Assembly (NCBI GenBank): GCA_905221605.1
Contig: CAJNDS010002393.1
Coordinates: forward strand, 302,501 to 366,500
Direction of reading: 5' to 3'
DNA length: 64,000 nucleotides
DNA from: Symbiodinium natans
Taxonomy: Eukaryota; Sar; Dinophyceae; Suessiales; Symbiodiniaceae
Shown: in pieces, positions 10,409-20,527 of the stretch
How positions within the stretch are numbered: the stretch's first letter is position 1
Layout: each line of letters opens with the position of its first letter
Notes under the pieces: generated by a model
Told to the model about the DNA's origin: nothing
Database searches by the model: none
The model's input: only the letters and a program-made list of their open reading frames with translations
Program-made: the position numbers and the translations under genes

Positions 10409-11460
10409 GTGCAACTGCACAGGGGCTGGCATTGCGGGCTGCAACGAAGGCGCGGGAACTGCGGCAAGTTGCGGTGGGAGTTTCGAGTTTAGGGTTTAGG
10501 GTTTAGGGTGGCAGATTGGGACCAAGTGTCGGCCCTTATTGCCTGTTTCTTAGGGTTTGGGGTTCCCTTATCACCCCCTTTAAGCCACACAGGGCACCCT
10601 TTCTATTCCTAGGTTACTCCAGGGTCTAGCGGAAGCTCTTCACGGCAACTTTAGATCTTGGCCTTTTGGAGCTTATCGGGGTTTCTTACTCCTGCATGTC
10701 CTCTAAGCTACCCTAATCCCTTATCCCTTAGTCGCATGTACCGCCAGGGTTTTGGGGTTCGAGCCTGGGAGTTCTGAGGTTTAGGGTTTAGGGTTTGGGT
10801 TTTGGGGGTTTGGAACGATTTATGTCAGGGTTTTAAGGGCAAGGACTGCTTAGCAGCCTAGGATTTTCCAGGGGTTTTCTGGCATTTTGGTTTCGGAGTT
10901 GGCCAACCTTGCGTGTCTCAGAGTGTGACTGCGCCAGGTGTGCTGAACTGGGTTTAGGGTTCATACCCAAACCCTAAACCCTACACCCTAAACCCTAAAC
11001 GCAAACTCCAAAATAGGTGTCGGGGTGGGGGCTCACCCTTTTCAGTCAGGCATGTATTGAACTCAGCCTTGCCCAGGGCCGGAGGGGGATGGCAGCTGCT
11101 ATTGCAAACCCGGCTATGTCGGCGAGACGTCTGGGACTAAAGCAGCTGCAGAACTGTCTTCCGATGCCTCCTGGAGCCCAAAAAAGCCTAGAAGGCTGTG
11201 ACTCCTAGCAGAGTGCAGAGCTGTTTCTGCGGCTTCCTTGAGGTAAGATGAGCTTCGAAATCCTAAACCCTACACTTTCAACCCTGAACCCTAAACCCTA
11301 AACCCTAAACCCTAAACCCCCTAAACCCTAAACCTAGGTGCGATCGATGTGGCGAGTACTACTACAACTTGCAGAATGGCCAAGACCTGAGAGATCCTGA
11401 AGCAGTCGAACGTTGCTGTGGCGTTGTTTCGGGTTTAGGGTTTAGGGTTGAGGGTTGAGT

Positions 11461-11520
<60 letters not shown>

Positions 11521-11879
11521 GGGGGTTGAGGGTTGAGGATTGTTGAGGGTTGAGGAGGGTTGAGGGTTGAGGAGGGTTGAGGGTTGAGGGTTCCCGTCTA
11601 AAGAAAAGTACCCGCAACCCCGAATCCCTAAAAACCCAAAACTTCAAAGCCCCAAAGAGCCCCAAAACCCTCAAAATCCTAAACCCCCCCCCAAAAGAAA
11701 AATAGACCCCAAAAACCCCTCAAAACCCCTCAAAACCGCAAAATCTTGAACCTTCCTTAAACCCTAAACCCTACACCCTTGGTTCCGGTTCCGTTGCAAG
11801 GGCTTACGCCGCGCCCAAGGTTGCGCCATCTACTGCCATCCAGACGACCGGTGCAGCGGAAACGGGGTCCGCACCCTCG
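10409..11879 (+). CDS. EGF/laminin-like extracellular protein exons
   Basis: Exon 10409-10473 (CNCTGAGIAGCNEGAGTAA, Cys-rich). Then three phase-compatible exons: 11067-11128 (CPGPEGDGSCYCKPGYVGET), 11338-11422 (CDRCGEYYYNLQNGQ...ERCCG) and 11801-11879 (GLRRAQGCAIYCHPDD, CSGNGVRT). The first junction rebuilds CYCKPGYVGETCDRC, the C-x-C-x2-G-x2-G-x2-C-x2-C signature of EGF/laminin-EGF modules. Such repeats fold with disulfides outside the cell and mediate adhesion or ligand binding. Introns hold CCCTAAA and a (GGGTTGA)n array. Gene ends are not fixed; it likely continues downstream. Confidence 0.55.
10561..10628. repeat. Dispersed repeat R2, copy 2
   Basis: GGTTCCCTTATCA...CCTTTAAGCC...GGGCACCCTTTCTATTCC then TAGGTTACT; matches the 33350 and 60078 copies along about 65 bp. 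Confidence 0.65.
11437..11592. repeat. (GGGTTGA)n variant array
   Basis: About 18 copies of the heptamer GGGTTGA, a one-base variant of GGGTTTA, with a few indels (GGGGG, GATTGTTGA). Confidence 0.95.
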
Positions 11880-12118
11880 GTTTCGGATTTAGGGTTTAGG
11901 GTTTAGGGTTTCGGGTTTTGGGGCTTTAGGGTTTAGGGTCTAGCGTCTAGGGTTTAGGGTTGAGACTGGCACCACTATCGCACAGCAGCGTCCCTGCAGG
12001 TGGGGTCACTTTGCTCATGGTCTCTTGTCACCATCCTAAACCCCAAGCCATTTAAAGGGCGACCCTGTTTGGGTAACAAACCCTAAATCCTGAACCCTAA
12101 ACCGTAAACCGTAAACCG

Positions 12119-12212
12119 TATTGCCGGTTGTGGGAGGAATGTACCACCGACCCTGTCACGCACCTGATCAACGGCTGCGCCTGCTATACGAGCTGGGATG
12201 GCCACACGCTGA
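12119..12212 (+). CDS. EGF-like exon
   Basis: Frame CRLWEECTTDPVTHLINGCA then CYTSWDGHTL, with the EGF spacing C-x5-C-x12-C-x-C and donor GTTTAG supplied by the first heptamer of the next array. No AG precedes the reading frame; upstream is a CCGTAAA variant tract, so the 5' boundary is unclear. Confidence 0.45.
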
Positions 12213-12299
12213 GTTTAGGGTTTAGGGTTTAGGGTTTAGGGTTTAGGGTTTAGGGTTTAGGGTTTAGGGTTTAGGGTTTAGGGTTTAGGGTTTAGGGTG
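12213..12299. repeat. TTTAGGG array
   Basis: About 12 perfect heptamers starting at the putative donor of the preceding exon. Confidence 0.95.
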
Positions 12300-12710
12300 C
12301 AAGGGCGACTTGAGTTTGGGTTGAGCTGAGGGATACTTGGGACAAACATTCTAGCCAAAAGTTTTGAAATGCTAGGGCTCCAAGTTCAGTATAGCTGAGG
12401 CTGCAGTTCACAAAGATCTAAACCTAAGAGGCCAGTGGCCCCAACCTTGTGCTCTTGGGGTTTGGAGTTTAGAGTTTAGGGTTCAGGCTTTTGGGTTTGG
12501 GGTGTGGGGTTTTGGATTTAGGGTGTAGCGTTCAAGGTTTAGGGTTCAGGGTTTGGGCATTGCCAAAGGTATCCTGAAGCACACTTGGGGTGTTTGGTTT
12601 TTTGGGTCAACCCCAAGAACGCAGACTTGCGGGTCTGGTTAAACCCAATTTGGAGGGCATCTGGTTTTGAGTTGCTCAGAAGCCCAATCCAGTTCAGGCT
12701 TAAGTCTTCC

Positions 12711-12976
12711 AGGGCCTACTTGGAGGTTCATGGTCACTTCTAACCCCGCAAAGAGAAGTCTACTTCGAACCTACTCAGGGGACCTTGGGCGATTACAAGT
12801 ACAGTTATAATTTGGGGTTCGAAAAGTGCCCTGAGCCTCCAAGTAGGGCCTACTTGGAGGTTCAGGGAACTAGTAACCGACTTATGATCCCCTTAAGTAC
12901 CCGAGCAGGATTGTAATTGGGTTATAGGTACCGTTTTAATTGGTTTACTAAGTACCCTGAACCTCCGAGTAGGGCC
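12711..12976. repeat. Two tandem fold-back elements FB3
   Basis: Two inverted-repeat units, 12711-12850 and 12847-12976, share a GGGCC junction. Each starts CCTACTTGGAGGTTCA and ends with the inverted TGAACCTCCAAGTAGG (CGAGTAGG in unit 2). Solo tips occur at 49239-49260 and 59485-59500. Confidence 0.75.
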
Positions 12977-13069
12977 CAGCAGGGTGTTGGGCGTGTCTCT
13001 CAGTCGAGTGACGGGAACCCTACGCCGATAAATCCTGCATGGTCAGCTTCTAGCTGAAGCTTCGCTGAA

Positions 13070-13146
13070 CCTAAACCCTAAACCCTAAACCCTAAACCCT
13101 AAACCCTGAACCCTAAACCCTAAACCCTAAACCCTAAACCCCAACC
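13070..13146. repeat. CCCTAAA array
   Basis: About ten heptamers immediately upstream of the EGF-like exon at 13152. Confidence 0.95.
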
Positions 13147-13151
13147 TTAAG

Positions 13152-14714
13152 TTCTTGCCGAGGTGAGGACTGCCGGCAATGCGCCAGAAACTACTACCCC
13201 TCGCGCGTTTGCACAGTCGGAAGCCCAGTCGCGACTTTTTCACTTGGTAGCCCAGCGGTACCCTTTTCCTAGGCTCTGAACCCCTGAACCCTAAACCCTA
13301 TACCCTAAACCCTAAACCCCTAATAAATCCTTCCTCAGACCCCCTAATCCCTAGAGTCGCCAAGCCCTCAACCCCAAAAAAAAGGGTGCCCTGATTGTGA
13401 TATGGTTCCTGGGCTACCAAGTTCATTTGTGCTTGCGGCATTGTTGCAGCCCATTGCGGGGGAGTGGGGCTTTGGGTTTAGGGTTTGAGAAAGCAAGGGT
13501 TTATAGGGTTTAGGGCTTGGGGTTTAGGGTTTAGGTTGGCCAACCTCAGCCTCTAACGGCAGCTTTTCGCGCCGTGGCTTCCTTGACAAGAGCTAAGATG
13601 ATTGCTTCCGAGGTAGGCCCTTGGGATTTCATATTTCCCTTATCGGGTTTAAGAGGATCATATTCAGAAATTCTTTTCAGGAAGTTTTTAAGGGCCATTC
13701 TAGCTTCAAATGCTTCGGAATCGGGATCTGCTTCTCAAAGCTTACAAAACCCTTTCGCGCCTCTCTTGCCCAGGTCTTCTGCGAGAAAAACTTGACTTGC
13801 TCGGGGCATGGCCATGCCCTCTGTATGGCGTGGGTTAGACTCCTGAAAAGCAGTTTCGGGTGTTCCATAGGGGGTAGGGTTCTTGATTCGACCTGAAGAC
13901 ATCCTTTTGACAAGGTTCGTCAGGGAGCGCAGGGTGTTTCTGGCTTTGGCATATTGTTCTTGTTCATAGCACGGCCAGGTGTGTAGCAGACCGGCATTTC
14001 TGGCTGAGGCAGCACTATGCACATAACCAGAAACCTCGTCCACAACAAAACTGTCACATACACGCGTGTCCCTTTTATCAGATGGGTTCTTCTATGTAGT
14101 GTAGTTCCGCAAGAGGGGGACTATCATCCTCCAGAGAGCTGACCGCATGTGTGCCAGACCAACTGCCTCCCTTTTCTTGCCAGTGGCTTGACTTAGGCGA
14201 ATGTTCAGATGCTGGCACCTGCGTATGCGAACCAGGCCACTATTCTGAGTGAACCTTCGGATACTAAGTAGGGTTTATGGATTGGGCTTTGTAATTGCTA
14301 GAGTGTCACAACTCTGCCCCGGCGCTTCTGGCAGGACGGACAGGTGCCAGTTGCAACCAGTGCGAGCAGGAGCGCGTCGGCCGCCTTGACACAGACAGGG
14401 AGCTCATGACTAATAACGCATGCGTGCCCATCTACGATTTTGTGCGCTGGAAGACTGAATGGACCTCGTGGGCCCAGCAGGACCCAGCGCACAGCCCTTT
14501 GAACCTGGACAGAATCAGGGATCTTTACCCTGGCCCTGATCCACTACAACCTCAAGTGGTCGCCTTGCGTGATTCCCTTGGAGGGCCTGTATGGTCAGAG
14601 AACCAGCAGTTCCACTCCATGGAGTACTCAGCTCTATGCCGAAAGGGAGGGAGGGAGGGAGGGAGAGGGAGAGAGCGACAGAGAGATATCCACTGGTGGG
14701 GTATGGATGGATGA
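13152..14714 (+). CDS. EGF/laminin-like exons, phase-linked chain
   Basis: Exons 13152-13215 (SCRGEDCRQCARNYYPSRVC), 14184-14248 (WLDLGECSDAGTCVCEPGHY) and from 14351 (CNQCEQERVGRLDTDREL) join in phases 0 and 2. The last junction restores CVCEPGHYSDCNQC, the same C-x-C...C-x2-C signature as at 11.1 kb. The third exon stays open to about 14.7 kb (WAQQDPAHSPLNLDRIRDLY); its donor is unknown (GTGGTC at 14556 is one option). The end of the open stretch is a GGGA microsatellite (14645-14672) and is probably not coding. Confidence 0.5.
13373..13412. repeat. Dispersed repeat R2, partial copy
   Basis: AAAAAAAGGGTGCCCTGATT...ATATGGTTCCTGG, matching the 3' half of copy 9255-9312. Confidence 0.55.
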
Positions 14715-14927
14715 AGCTGAAAGGAAGCCACGACTTTGTAGGGTTGTTGCCCACAATACAGGTAGACTCGCACGATGGCGGCACATGAGCCGTCACTTCC
14801 CTCTACTGCGTGGCAGCGAGTCTTTTCTCATCCGTTCTAGATTCTAGAGTGCTAGTTCTCCAGAAATCTGAACCGATGTCAACTGCTGTCATGCAACCAA
14901 ATGTCAAACGCCGGCAGGACTACTATC

Positions 14928-14988
14928 CGCCTGGAATATGTACCCGCCGATGCTTTTCAGGCATCGGGGCTGGTGCCGTCGACTAGCC
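14928..14988 (+). CDS. EGF-like exon fragment
   Basis: After GGCAG, frame DYYPPGICTRRCFS, similar to ARNYYPSRVC at 13.2 kb. Donor not clear (GCATCGG). Confidence 0.3.
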
Positions 14989-15551
14989 AGGGATACAAGG
15001 ACGCTGGCTTGTACGGCTCTACTGGGCAGTCAGTAGTTCTTGCCCTTCGGGGTGAAATCAGGTCCCGTATAGGCAAGACGCTTGCAAAGGGACCCCTCAA
15101 CTCCAGCAACCCCACCCCCACCCGCCCCTCCCCGCCCCTCCCCGCCCCCCACCCCCCAAATGGAACCCAAAACCCCAAACATGGAAACCGTCAACTCGTC
15201 AGCATGACAGAGCTCTCAGGAAGGTCGGGAAGCAAAGCCATCCGTCAGGTGGTTCAGGTTGAGGGGCTGGTCTAAATCAATAACTATTTTTCGATGGGTC
15301 TTACAGCCTTCGATGGCCCTAGACAGCCCATTGAAATTGTGAATCGTATTTTGGGTTTAGCATCTAGGGTTTAAGGTAAGTACGTAGGGCCCCAATTCCA
15401 CCAGCCCCTCGTTGTGAGGGTATGTTATGAGTGTGGATTTTTGGCGGCGTTGAGAAGGCGTGCTTTCGGCATCAGGGGGAACTTGTCAAGGAGGTTTAAG
15501 TAGTGGTCGCAAGAAAGATCACCCCCCAATCTGGGTACTTTGTAACCCCAG

Positions 15552-15779
15552 TTGACAACTACTTACTCTTGCCATGACCCCGGCCATGGCTTGGGCGTGT
15601 TTCTGTTCGGATTCCGTGAAGCCACCAACAAGCAGCCGGATATCCAGGTCTCAATTGTGTCCAAGGAGAATGTGACAACGAGGCCTTTGCGGGAAGACAT
15701 GGTGGTTGACTGGGTTTTGGAGTACTATGCTTCAATGTTATTTTGGTTCTGGGTTCCTATTGTAGCTACTTATACCTAA
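15552..15779 (+). CDS. Exon with hydrophobic end, unknown
   Basis: Acceptor CCCCAG, open for 75 codons to TAA: LTTTYSCHDPGHGLGVFLFG ... EDMVVDWVLEYYASMLFWFW. The final 18 residues are hydrophobic and could span a membrane. Belongs by position to the EGF-protein region. Confidence 0.4.
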   Translation: MTTTYSCHDPGHGLGVFLFGFREATNKQPDIQVSIVSKENVTTRPLREDMVVDWVLEYYASMLFWFWVPIVATYT

Positions 15780-15907
15780 AGCTATATATATATACTTTTT
15801 TCCAGGGTCTACTCCAAAGTAGGGTTATGCGGTTTGTGGGTCTCTGCATCGTAGTATCTCGGGTGTCGGACAAGAGAAAAGGCCTATAGCTAGATCAAAT
15901 CCCGCAG

Positions 15908-16048
15908 TGTGAGTCTAAGAAAAGTCAACATACCCCAAACCCATACCCCTTAACCTCTAAGAGGAGAATACAAGGAATGATTTTACCATACCCCTGAAGT
16001 TCTTTGACGGGTCTGCCCAAGGGGTATGTTGAATAGTTCTTAGAGTGA
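15908..16048. repeat. Fold-back element FB4
   Basis: Left arm GAGTCTAAGAAAAGTCAACA then TACCCC; right arm GGGGTATGTTGAATAGTTCT then TAGAGTGAGG, inverted with about four mismatches. Confidence 0.65.
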
Positions 16049-16586
16049 GGGGTCGGGATAGCTGTTAATTACGGGATGGGCCGGTCAACTAAGTTGTTCC
16101 CATCCAGTCTGTGGGTTTAGGGTTCGGGTTTAGGTTTAGGGTCTCGTGTTTAGGGGGGGGGGGGGGGGGTGAGGCTGGCTCTGGAGGGCCACAGGAAGTA
16201 AGAGTCTTTAGGATTCAGACGTCTTCGGTTGTACTTGTAGTAGCATGGCGCATGCGTTCCCACACTGGTAGGATTCGATTTAGTCCCCTACTTCAAGGAT
16301 CAGGGGACTTGTCAAGTATGTTTCCAGAAGGGTTATAAGAAAGGGAGCCCCAATTGGGCACGTCTAACCCCCATCAACTGTCATAGCCAGTTACTAATTG
16401 CCCTCAGCCTAGGGGTACTTGGCAATATGTCTTAATTTTTGGGTACCATAATTCCTAAGACACAGCATAAACAATAATTTTTGCTAGGGTTCCAAGTTCA
16501 GTACAGTCATTGGGTCACAAGCTTCCAAGATGTAGGGAAAAGTCAGGAAAGTCAATCTCCCCCAAACACCAAGCCCCTAGTTTAGG

Positions 16587-16670
16587 CATTAGGGTTTAGG
16601 GTTTAGGGTTTAGGGTTTAGGGTTTAGGGCTTAGGGTTTAGGGTTTAGAGTTTAGGGTTTAGGGTTTAGA
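16587..16670. repeat. TTTAGGG array
   Basis: About 12 heptamers with single variants (TTAGGGC, TTTAGAG). Confidence 0.95.
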
Positions 16671-16721
16671 CCCCGAAGCTCCTCAAGCCCTACCCTCCTA
16701 AACCTCCTAAACCTCCTCAAG

Positions 16722-17127
16722 ATCAAGCCCCGAGCGTTTGTCAGAGTGAATCCCATGTGGCCCAGGGCTACTGCCAATGCAAGCCCAGCTGGTATGGGGA
16801 AACCTGCTCGGTCTCCTGCCCTCGCTGCAGCCTGGCCTGGATCTCAGGTGGCTTAAAGTCGAGCAGCAAGGGGAGTCATCTCCGGGAAAATGCTCAGACT
16901 TGTTTGTTGATGTTTGTTTTTTTGTCTTGTTTTGTTTGCTCTTGTTTTGTTTGAGTACCATTTCAAGCAATGCCTGGTCCCAACCTCAAGGCGTTGCCTG
17001 CGTAGAGCATGTGGGCGAAGGGTAGGTCCGTGAAAGGCACTGCCCACCCTTGGCTGAGACTTCTACGCATTTCTGCAAGCTGTGCAGAGCGCGCGGAGCC
17101 AGCCATTGCCCCGACATCCCCTCCTAG
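16722..17127 (+). CDS. EGF-like domain exons
   Basis: Exon 16722-16810 (VCQSESHVAQGYCQCKPSWY then GETCS; donor GTCTCC) and exon 17059-17127 (TSTHFCKLCRARGASHCPD, stop TAG) are phase 0 to phase 0. CQCKPSWYGETC is a textbook EGF C-terminal half. The T/G-rich stretch at 16905-16955 is intronic in this model. Confidence 0.55.
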
Positions 17128-17263
17128 CCCTTAACCCTAAACCCTATAAACCCTGTAAACTATAAACCCTGTAAACCCTATAATCCCTATACTCCCTATA
17201 AACCCTATAATCCCTATAAACCCTAAAGACCCGATAAACCCTAAACCCCTGGAGCTCCGACAG

Positions 17264-17339
17264 GAAGGTTCCTGGGGCTGCAATGAAGGAAGAGAAGGCG
17301 ACGGCACATGCCCGATCCTCAGGCGAGAAGAGTTTTCAG
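17264..17339 (+). CDS. EGF-like exon (GSWGCNEGREGDGTC)
   Basis: Acceptor CCGACAG, frame EGSWGCNEGREGDGTCPILR, donor GTGGCC, phase 1 end. Two cysteines in EGF-type context. Confidence 0.42.
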
Positions 17340-17462
17340 GTGGCCCATGAGCAACTGATTAGGCCTTGGGGCTTAGGGTTTGGGGTTTACGGTTGGGGTT
17401 TAGGGTTTAGGGTTTAGGGTGCAGAATGGGCCTTGGGGCTTAGGGTTTAGGGTGTTGGTTTT

Positions 17463-17547
17463 TAAGGTTGAGGGCTCAGGGCTCAGGGCTCAGGGCTCAG
17501 GGCTCAGGGCTCAGGGCTCAGGGCTCAGGGCTCAGGGCTCAGGGCTA
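17463..17547. repeat. (GGGCTCA)n variant array
   Basis: Eleven to twelve perfect copies of the heptamer AGGGCTC, two changes away from AGGGTTT, homogenised over 85 bp. Confidence 0.95.
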
Positions 17548-17563
17548 GGGTGTAGTAGGTTAG

Positions 17564-17704
17564 GGTTCTTCTGGGTCAAAGCTTCTGCTAGCTTCAATCA
17601 TATTTGTCATATTGTTGGTAGCAAGCCGCAGGACACTGCAATCGAGTGGGGAAAGGAAGCGAAGGAAGCTTCGAAGCAGCAAGAGCTCTGAACCTACACT
17701 ATGA
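17564..17704 (+). CDS. Terminal exon, transmembrane plus basic tail (frame uncertain)
   Basis: After GTTAG, one frame gives GSSGSKLLLASIIFVILLVA then a strongly basic tail (ERKRRKLRSSKSS) and TGA at 17702-17704, the classic end of a type I membrane protein. A second frame of the same island (FFWVKASASFNHICHIVGSK ... EAKEASKQQEL, TGA 17689-17691) is also protein-like and fits the phase of the preceding exon better. I favour the membrane reading on biochemical grounds only. Confidence 0.42.
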   Translation, partial: GSSGSKLLLASIIFVILLVASRRTLQSSGERKRRKLRSSKSSEPTL

Positions 17705-17886
17705 ATCCTTGGACCTTCAAGACTTCAGCCCGTCCTCCCCTCCCCCCAAACCCCAACTCCTGAGTACCCCCCCCCCCCCCAAGCCCCCATGTTCATGCAT
17801 CGAACCCTAACCCTAAACCCGAAACCCTAAACCCCAAACCCTAAACCCTAACCCTCAACCCTAAACCCTAAACCCCAAACCCCCAG

Positions 17887-17963
17887 GCTCTTGCAAGACC
17901 GGCTGGGATGGCCTGCTGTGCAGTGATCCTGCCGAGTATTACGAGACTGAGTCTGTCCCTGAG
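17887..17963 (+). CDS. EGF-like exon (SCKTGWDGLLCSDPAEYYE)
   Basis: Acceptor CCCCAG, frame SCKTGWDGLLCSDPAEYYET then ESVPE, donor GTGATG. C-x7-C with GWDG matches the EGF end. Flanked by degenerate CCCTAAA on the left and TTTAGGG/TTTGGGG on the right. Confidence 0.5.
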
Positions 17964-19263
17964 GTGATGGCTTGACTTCAGGGTTTAGGGTTTAGGGTTT
18001 AGGGTTTGGGGTTTGGGGTTTGGGGTTTGGGGTTTGGGGTTTGGGGTTTGGGGTTTAGGGTTTTGGGTTTTGGGTTTTGGGTTTTGGGTGGGTTTAGGGC
18101 GTGGTCCCTTACCTTTGCTTAAAGGGTTCCGCAGTCTGGGCCTGTAAGTGAATACACTGTTCTGCGACAATGGGCCCAAACTAAGGCCCCAGACCTGGAA
18201 CCCTCTAGAGCTTCATCTGCTGAGGTGGAGCACTTGCGAGGGGACCGGGGGCTCAGCTTGTTGTGTGCGTTTTCTGCTTCGGCCCGCCTTGGTGAGAAGT
18301 TCAGAAGTGCTCGCGGGGAGTCTTTTGGTTTGGGGTTTAGGGTTTCGGGTTTCGGGTTTAGGGTTAAGGGTTTAGGGTTTGGTTTGGGCACACTTTCAGT
18401 TTGTTGTTGCTTCCGTGGCGTTTTGTTTCCTACTTCGTTTCCGAAACCCAAAAAGCCCAGGTGTTGGTTTGTTCTGCTGTCTAAGGCGTAGCCAAAACCA
18501 ACCATAACTCGAGGTTGTTATGGTTTCGTGACGCAAATTCAAAAGAAAAGCGATAAAAATCAAGTGATCAGAACCCAGACCAAAGGACTTACTTTCCAGG
18601 ATTGTTTTTGTTTGGTTTCCGTCTTGGACAGCGGCCGCGAACAATTCTGGGAGGAGAGCCGTTTGGTCTCGACACTTGTTTTGTTTGTGTCTGCTTTCCC
18701 TCATGTTTTTGTCAGAATACAAAGACAGGTGCTGTTCTGGTTTTTTCGAGCAGAGTGCCGAAACAACCCAGGGTCGTGGATGTTTTTTGCTGTCTGAGGT
18801 GGCGAAAACAAATCAAAGCCCAGCTTCGTGGTTTCCAGCAGATGCACCAAAAATGCCCAAGTTGCCAAGGGAAAAAAACCCACCAGACAAAGAACATGCC
18901 CAGACCAAACAAATGTGTCGATCACTTTTGACATTTTCATTCACTAACTAGGGTCGCCCATGCAAACATCAAATATAGTCCAAGCCCTGAAGCCCCAAAC
19001 TATTTTAAAATCGTCAGTGTAAAGCCTGAACTTACTATATGTGAATGAAGGGGCGAAAAACAAAGTACCACTCATACAAAGCATCGTCCCCCAACCCCCC
19101 TTTGAAACCTAATCCTGGTGCACTAATAATAAGACCACTTGCCAGCCTTCGAAAGGCCTAGCTAGTTCAGGCCTTAAACCCTAAAGTTTACTCTTCCAAG
19201 GACTTGTGGTGGCTTCCCCGGGCTCAGGATGTGGTCCGTTGCAGATTGTCAGGGAAGGGTCAC

Positions 19264-19305
<42 letters not shown>

Positions 19306-19958
19306 AGGGAGAGGGAGAGGGAGAGGGAGAGGGAGAGGGATAGGGAGAGGGAGAGGGAGAGGGAGAGTTAGTGTCAGAGAGTTAGTGTCGGTTTTCGGGA
19401 GGTCTTAGCAAGAGGGAGCTGGCCTTTTCGTTCCATGAGACCCAGGGGTTGAGCTCGGTGGCTGGGAGGAGGGAGGTAGACAGCGGGGGGGAGACAGCGC
19501 ATTCGGCACTCGTAGGCAGATCTCAGCAAGATCCGCGGTTGGTAGCACTCTGCAACCGCCTGCGGACAACGACAGACAGACAGACAAAGGGATGGAAGAC
19601 AGAGTGAGTACGGGAGTGCGAGAAGAGAGAGGGGGGGAGAGAGAGAGAGAGAGAGAGACACAGAGAGAGAGAGAGAGAGACACAGAGAGAAAGAAGAGAC
19701 GCAGAGAGAGAGAGGGAGAGGGAGAGAGAGAGAGAGAGAGTGTGTGCGTGTGTGTCTGTGACAGAGACAGGAATAAGCAAAAGAAATAACCATGCGAAGG
19801 GTTCTGGGTTTGGTGTGAGAGCCTACATGCGCAGCCCTACACGCCATCTTCATATATGGGGTTTCTGAAAGGAGTACCTTATTGGGGTCCTTATTCTAGA
19901 CGGGAATCCTACTATTTGGGGACTGTACCAAGGGTCCCTTCTTTTCGGAACCCCCCAG
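17964..19958. other. No firm gene: variant arrays, unique stretch, purine tract
   Basis: 17980-18090 holds TTTAGGG then TTTGGGG and TTTTGGG variants. 18130-18300 may contain an exon with donor GTAAGT (18141). 18390-19250 is unusually free of telomeric heptamers, T/G-rich, with overlapping open frames on both strands (18602-18931 +, 18396-18722 -) but no recognisable protein. Inverted AACCATAAC/GTTATGGTT is at 18500-18525. Confidence 0.6.
19261..19760. repeat. Purine (GA)n and (GAGGGA)n tracts
   Basis: Two blocks, 19261-19372 (GAGAGG/GGGAGA hexamers) and 19626-19760 (GA, GACA, GTGT), give long artificial Ser/Leu frames on the minus strand. Confidence 0.95.
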
Positions 19959-20150
19959 ATGATGCTTTGTATCATGTCTCCCCACGCATCTGTTTTACTT
20001 TCAACGGAGGAGCCGGCTGGTCCGCTGCTACAACAGCAGGCCTTGGGAGAGACTGACTTGCTGGCTATTCTTAGGAGCCAATCCTACAAAAATTGCCGGA
20101 ATCGTCCGTGTAGTAGGGGTTTTGGGATGATCCCCCTTACACTTACATAA
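19959..20150 (+). CDS. Weak open frame
   Basis: ATG frame HASVLLSTEEPAGPLLQQQA continuing LGETDLLAILR. Possible exon of about 115 bp up to the start of the fold-back element at 20121. Confidence 0.25.
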   Translation: MMLCIMSPHASVLLSTEEPAGPLLQQQALGETDLLAILRSQSYKNCRNRPCSRGFGMIPLTLT

Positions 20151-20226
20151 GAGTCCTTAATGGGGATTCAGTACCCCCTATTCTAATCCTATTAAGGACT
20201 GTTAGTATAAGGTGGAACATCCCGAA
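20121..20226. repeat. Fold-back element FB1, copy A
   Basis: Left tip TTGGGATGATCCCCCTTAC, right tip AAGGTGGAACATCCCGAA, with inner arms AGTCCTTAAT...ATTAAGGACTGTTAGTAT. Confidence 0.75.
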
Positions 20227-20527
20227 AGGGATTTGTAATGTAGGTACCCGACGTGTGGGGAACCCGTGTAGGAGCCTGAATCCCTCGCGCGTTTGGCTAT
20301 GTCAGTGGTGCCCTAAAGGATCTGTAAAGGGCAGGCACAGGGGGGAGGTGGGATTGGACACAGAACATGATACCACATGAAATCCTATCCGGGTATTCTG
20401 CACATGGCGGGGTGAGGTTGGGGGCCTAGGGTCGTCCTCCAAGCCCCGAGCAAGAGAGGCGAGAGAGGGAGAGGGCAGGAAGGCTGTGTGAATGCCATCA
20501 GAAGATGAGCTAATGCCCAGGATTTCG

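Noticed and set aside
17985-18179. ORFs ending in NPKP/TLNPKP or GFRV/GLGFRV
   Set aside because: These are direct translations of variant heptamers (CCCTAAA reads P-stop-T-L-N-P-K in every frame; TTTAGGG reads F-R-V-stop-G-L-G). Also 34770-34982, 46171-46395 and 11435-11674.
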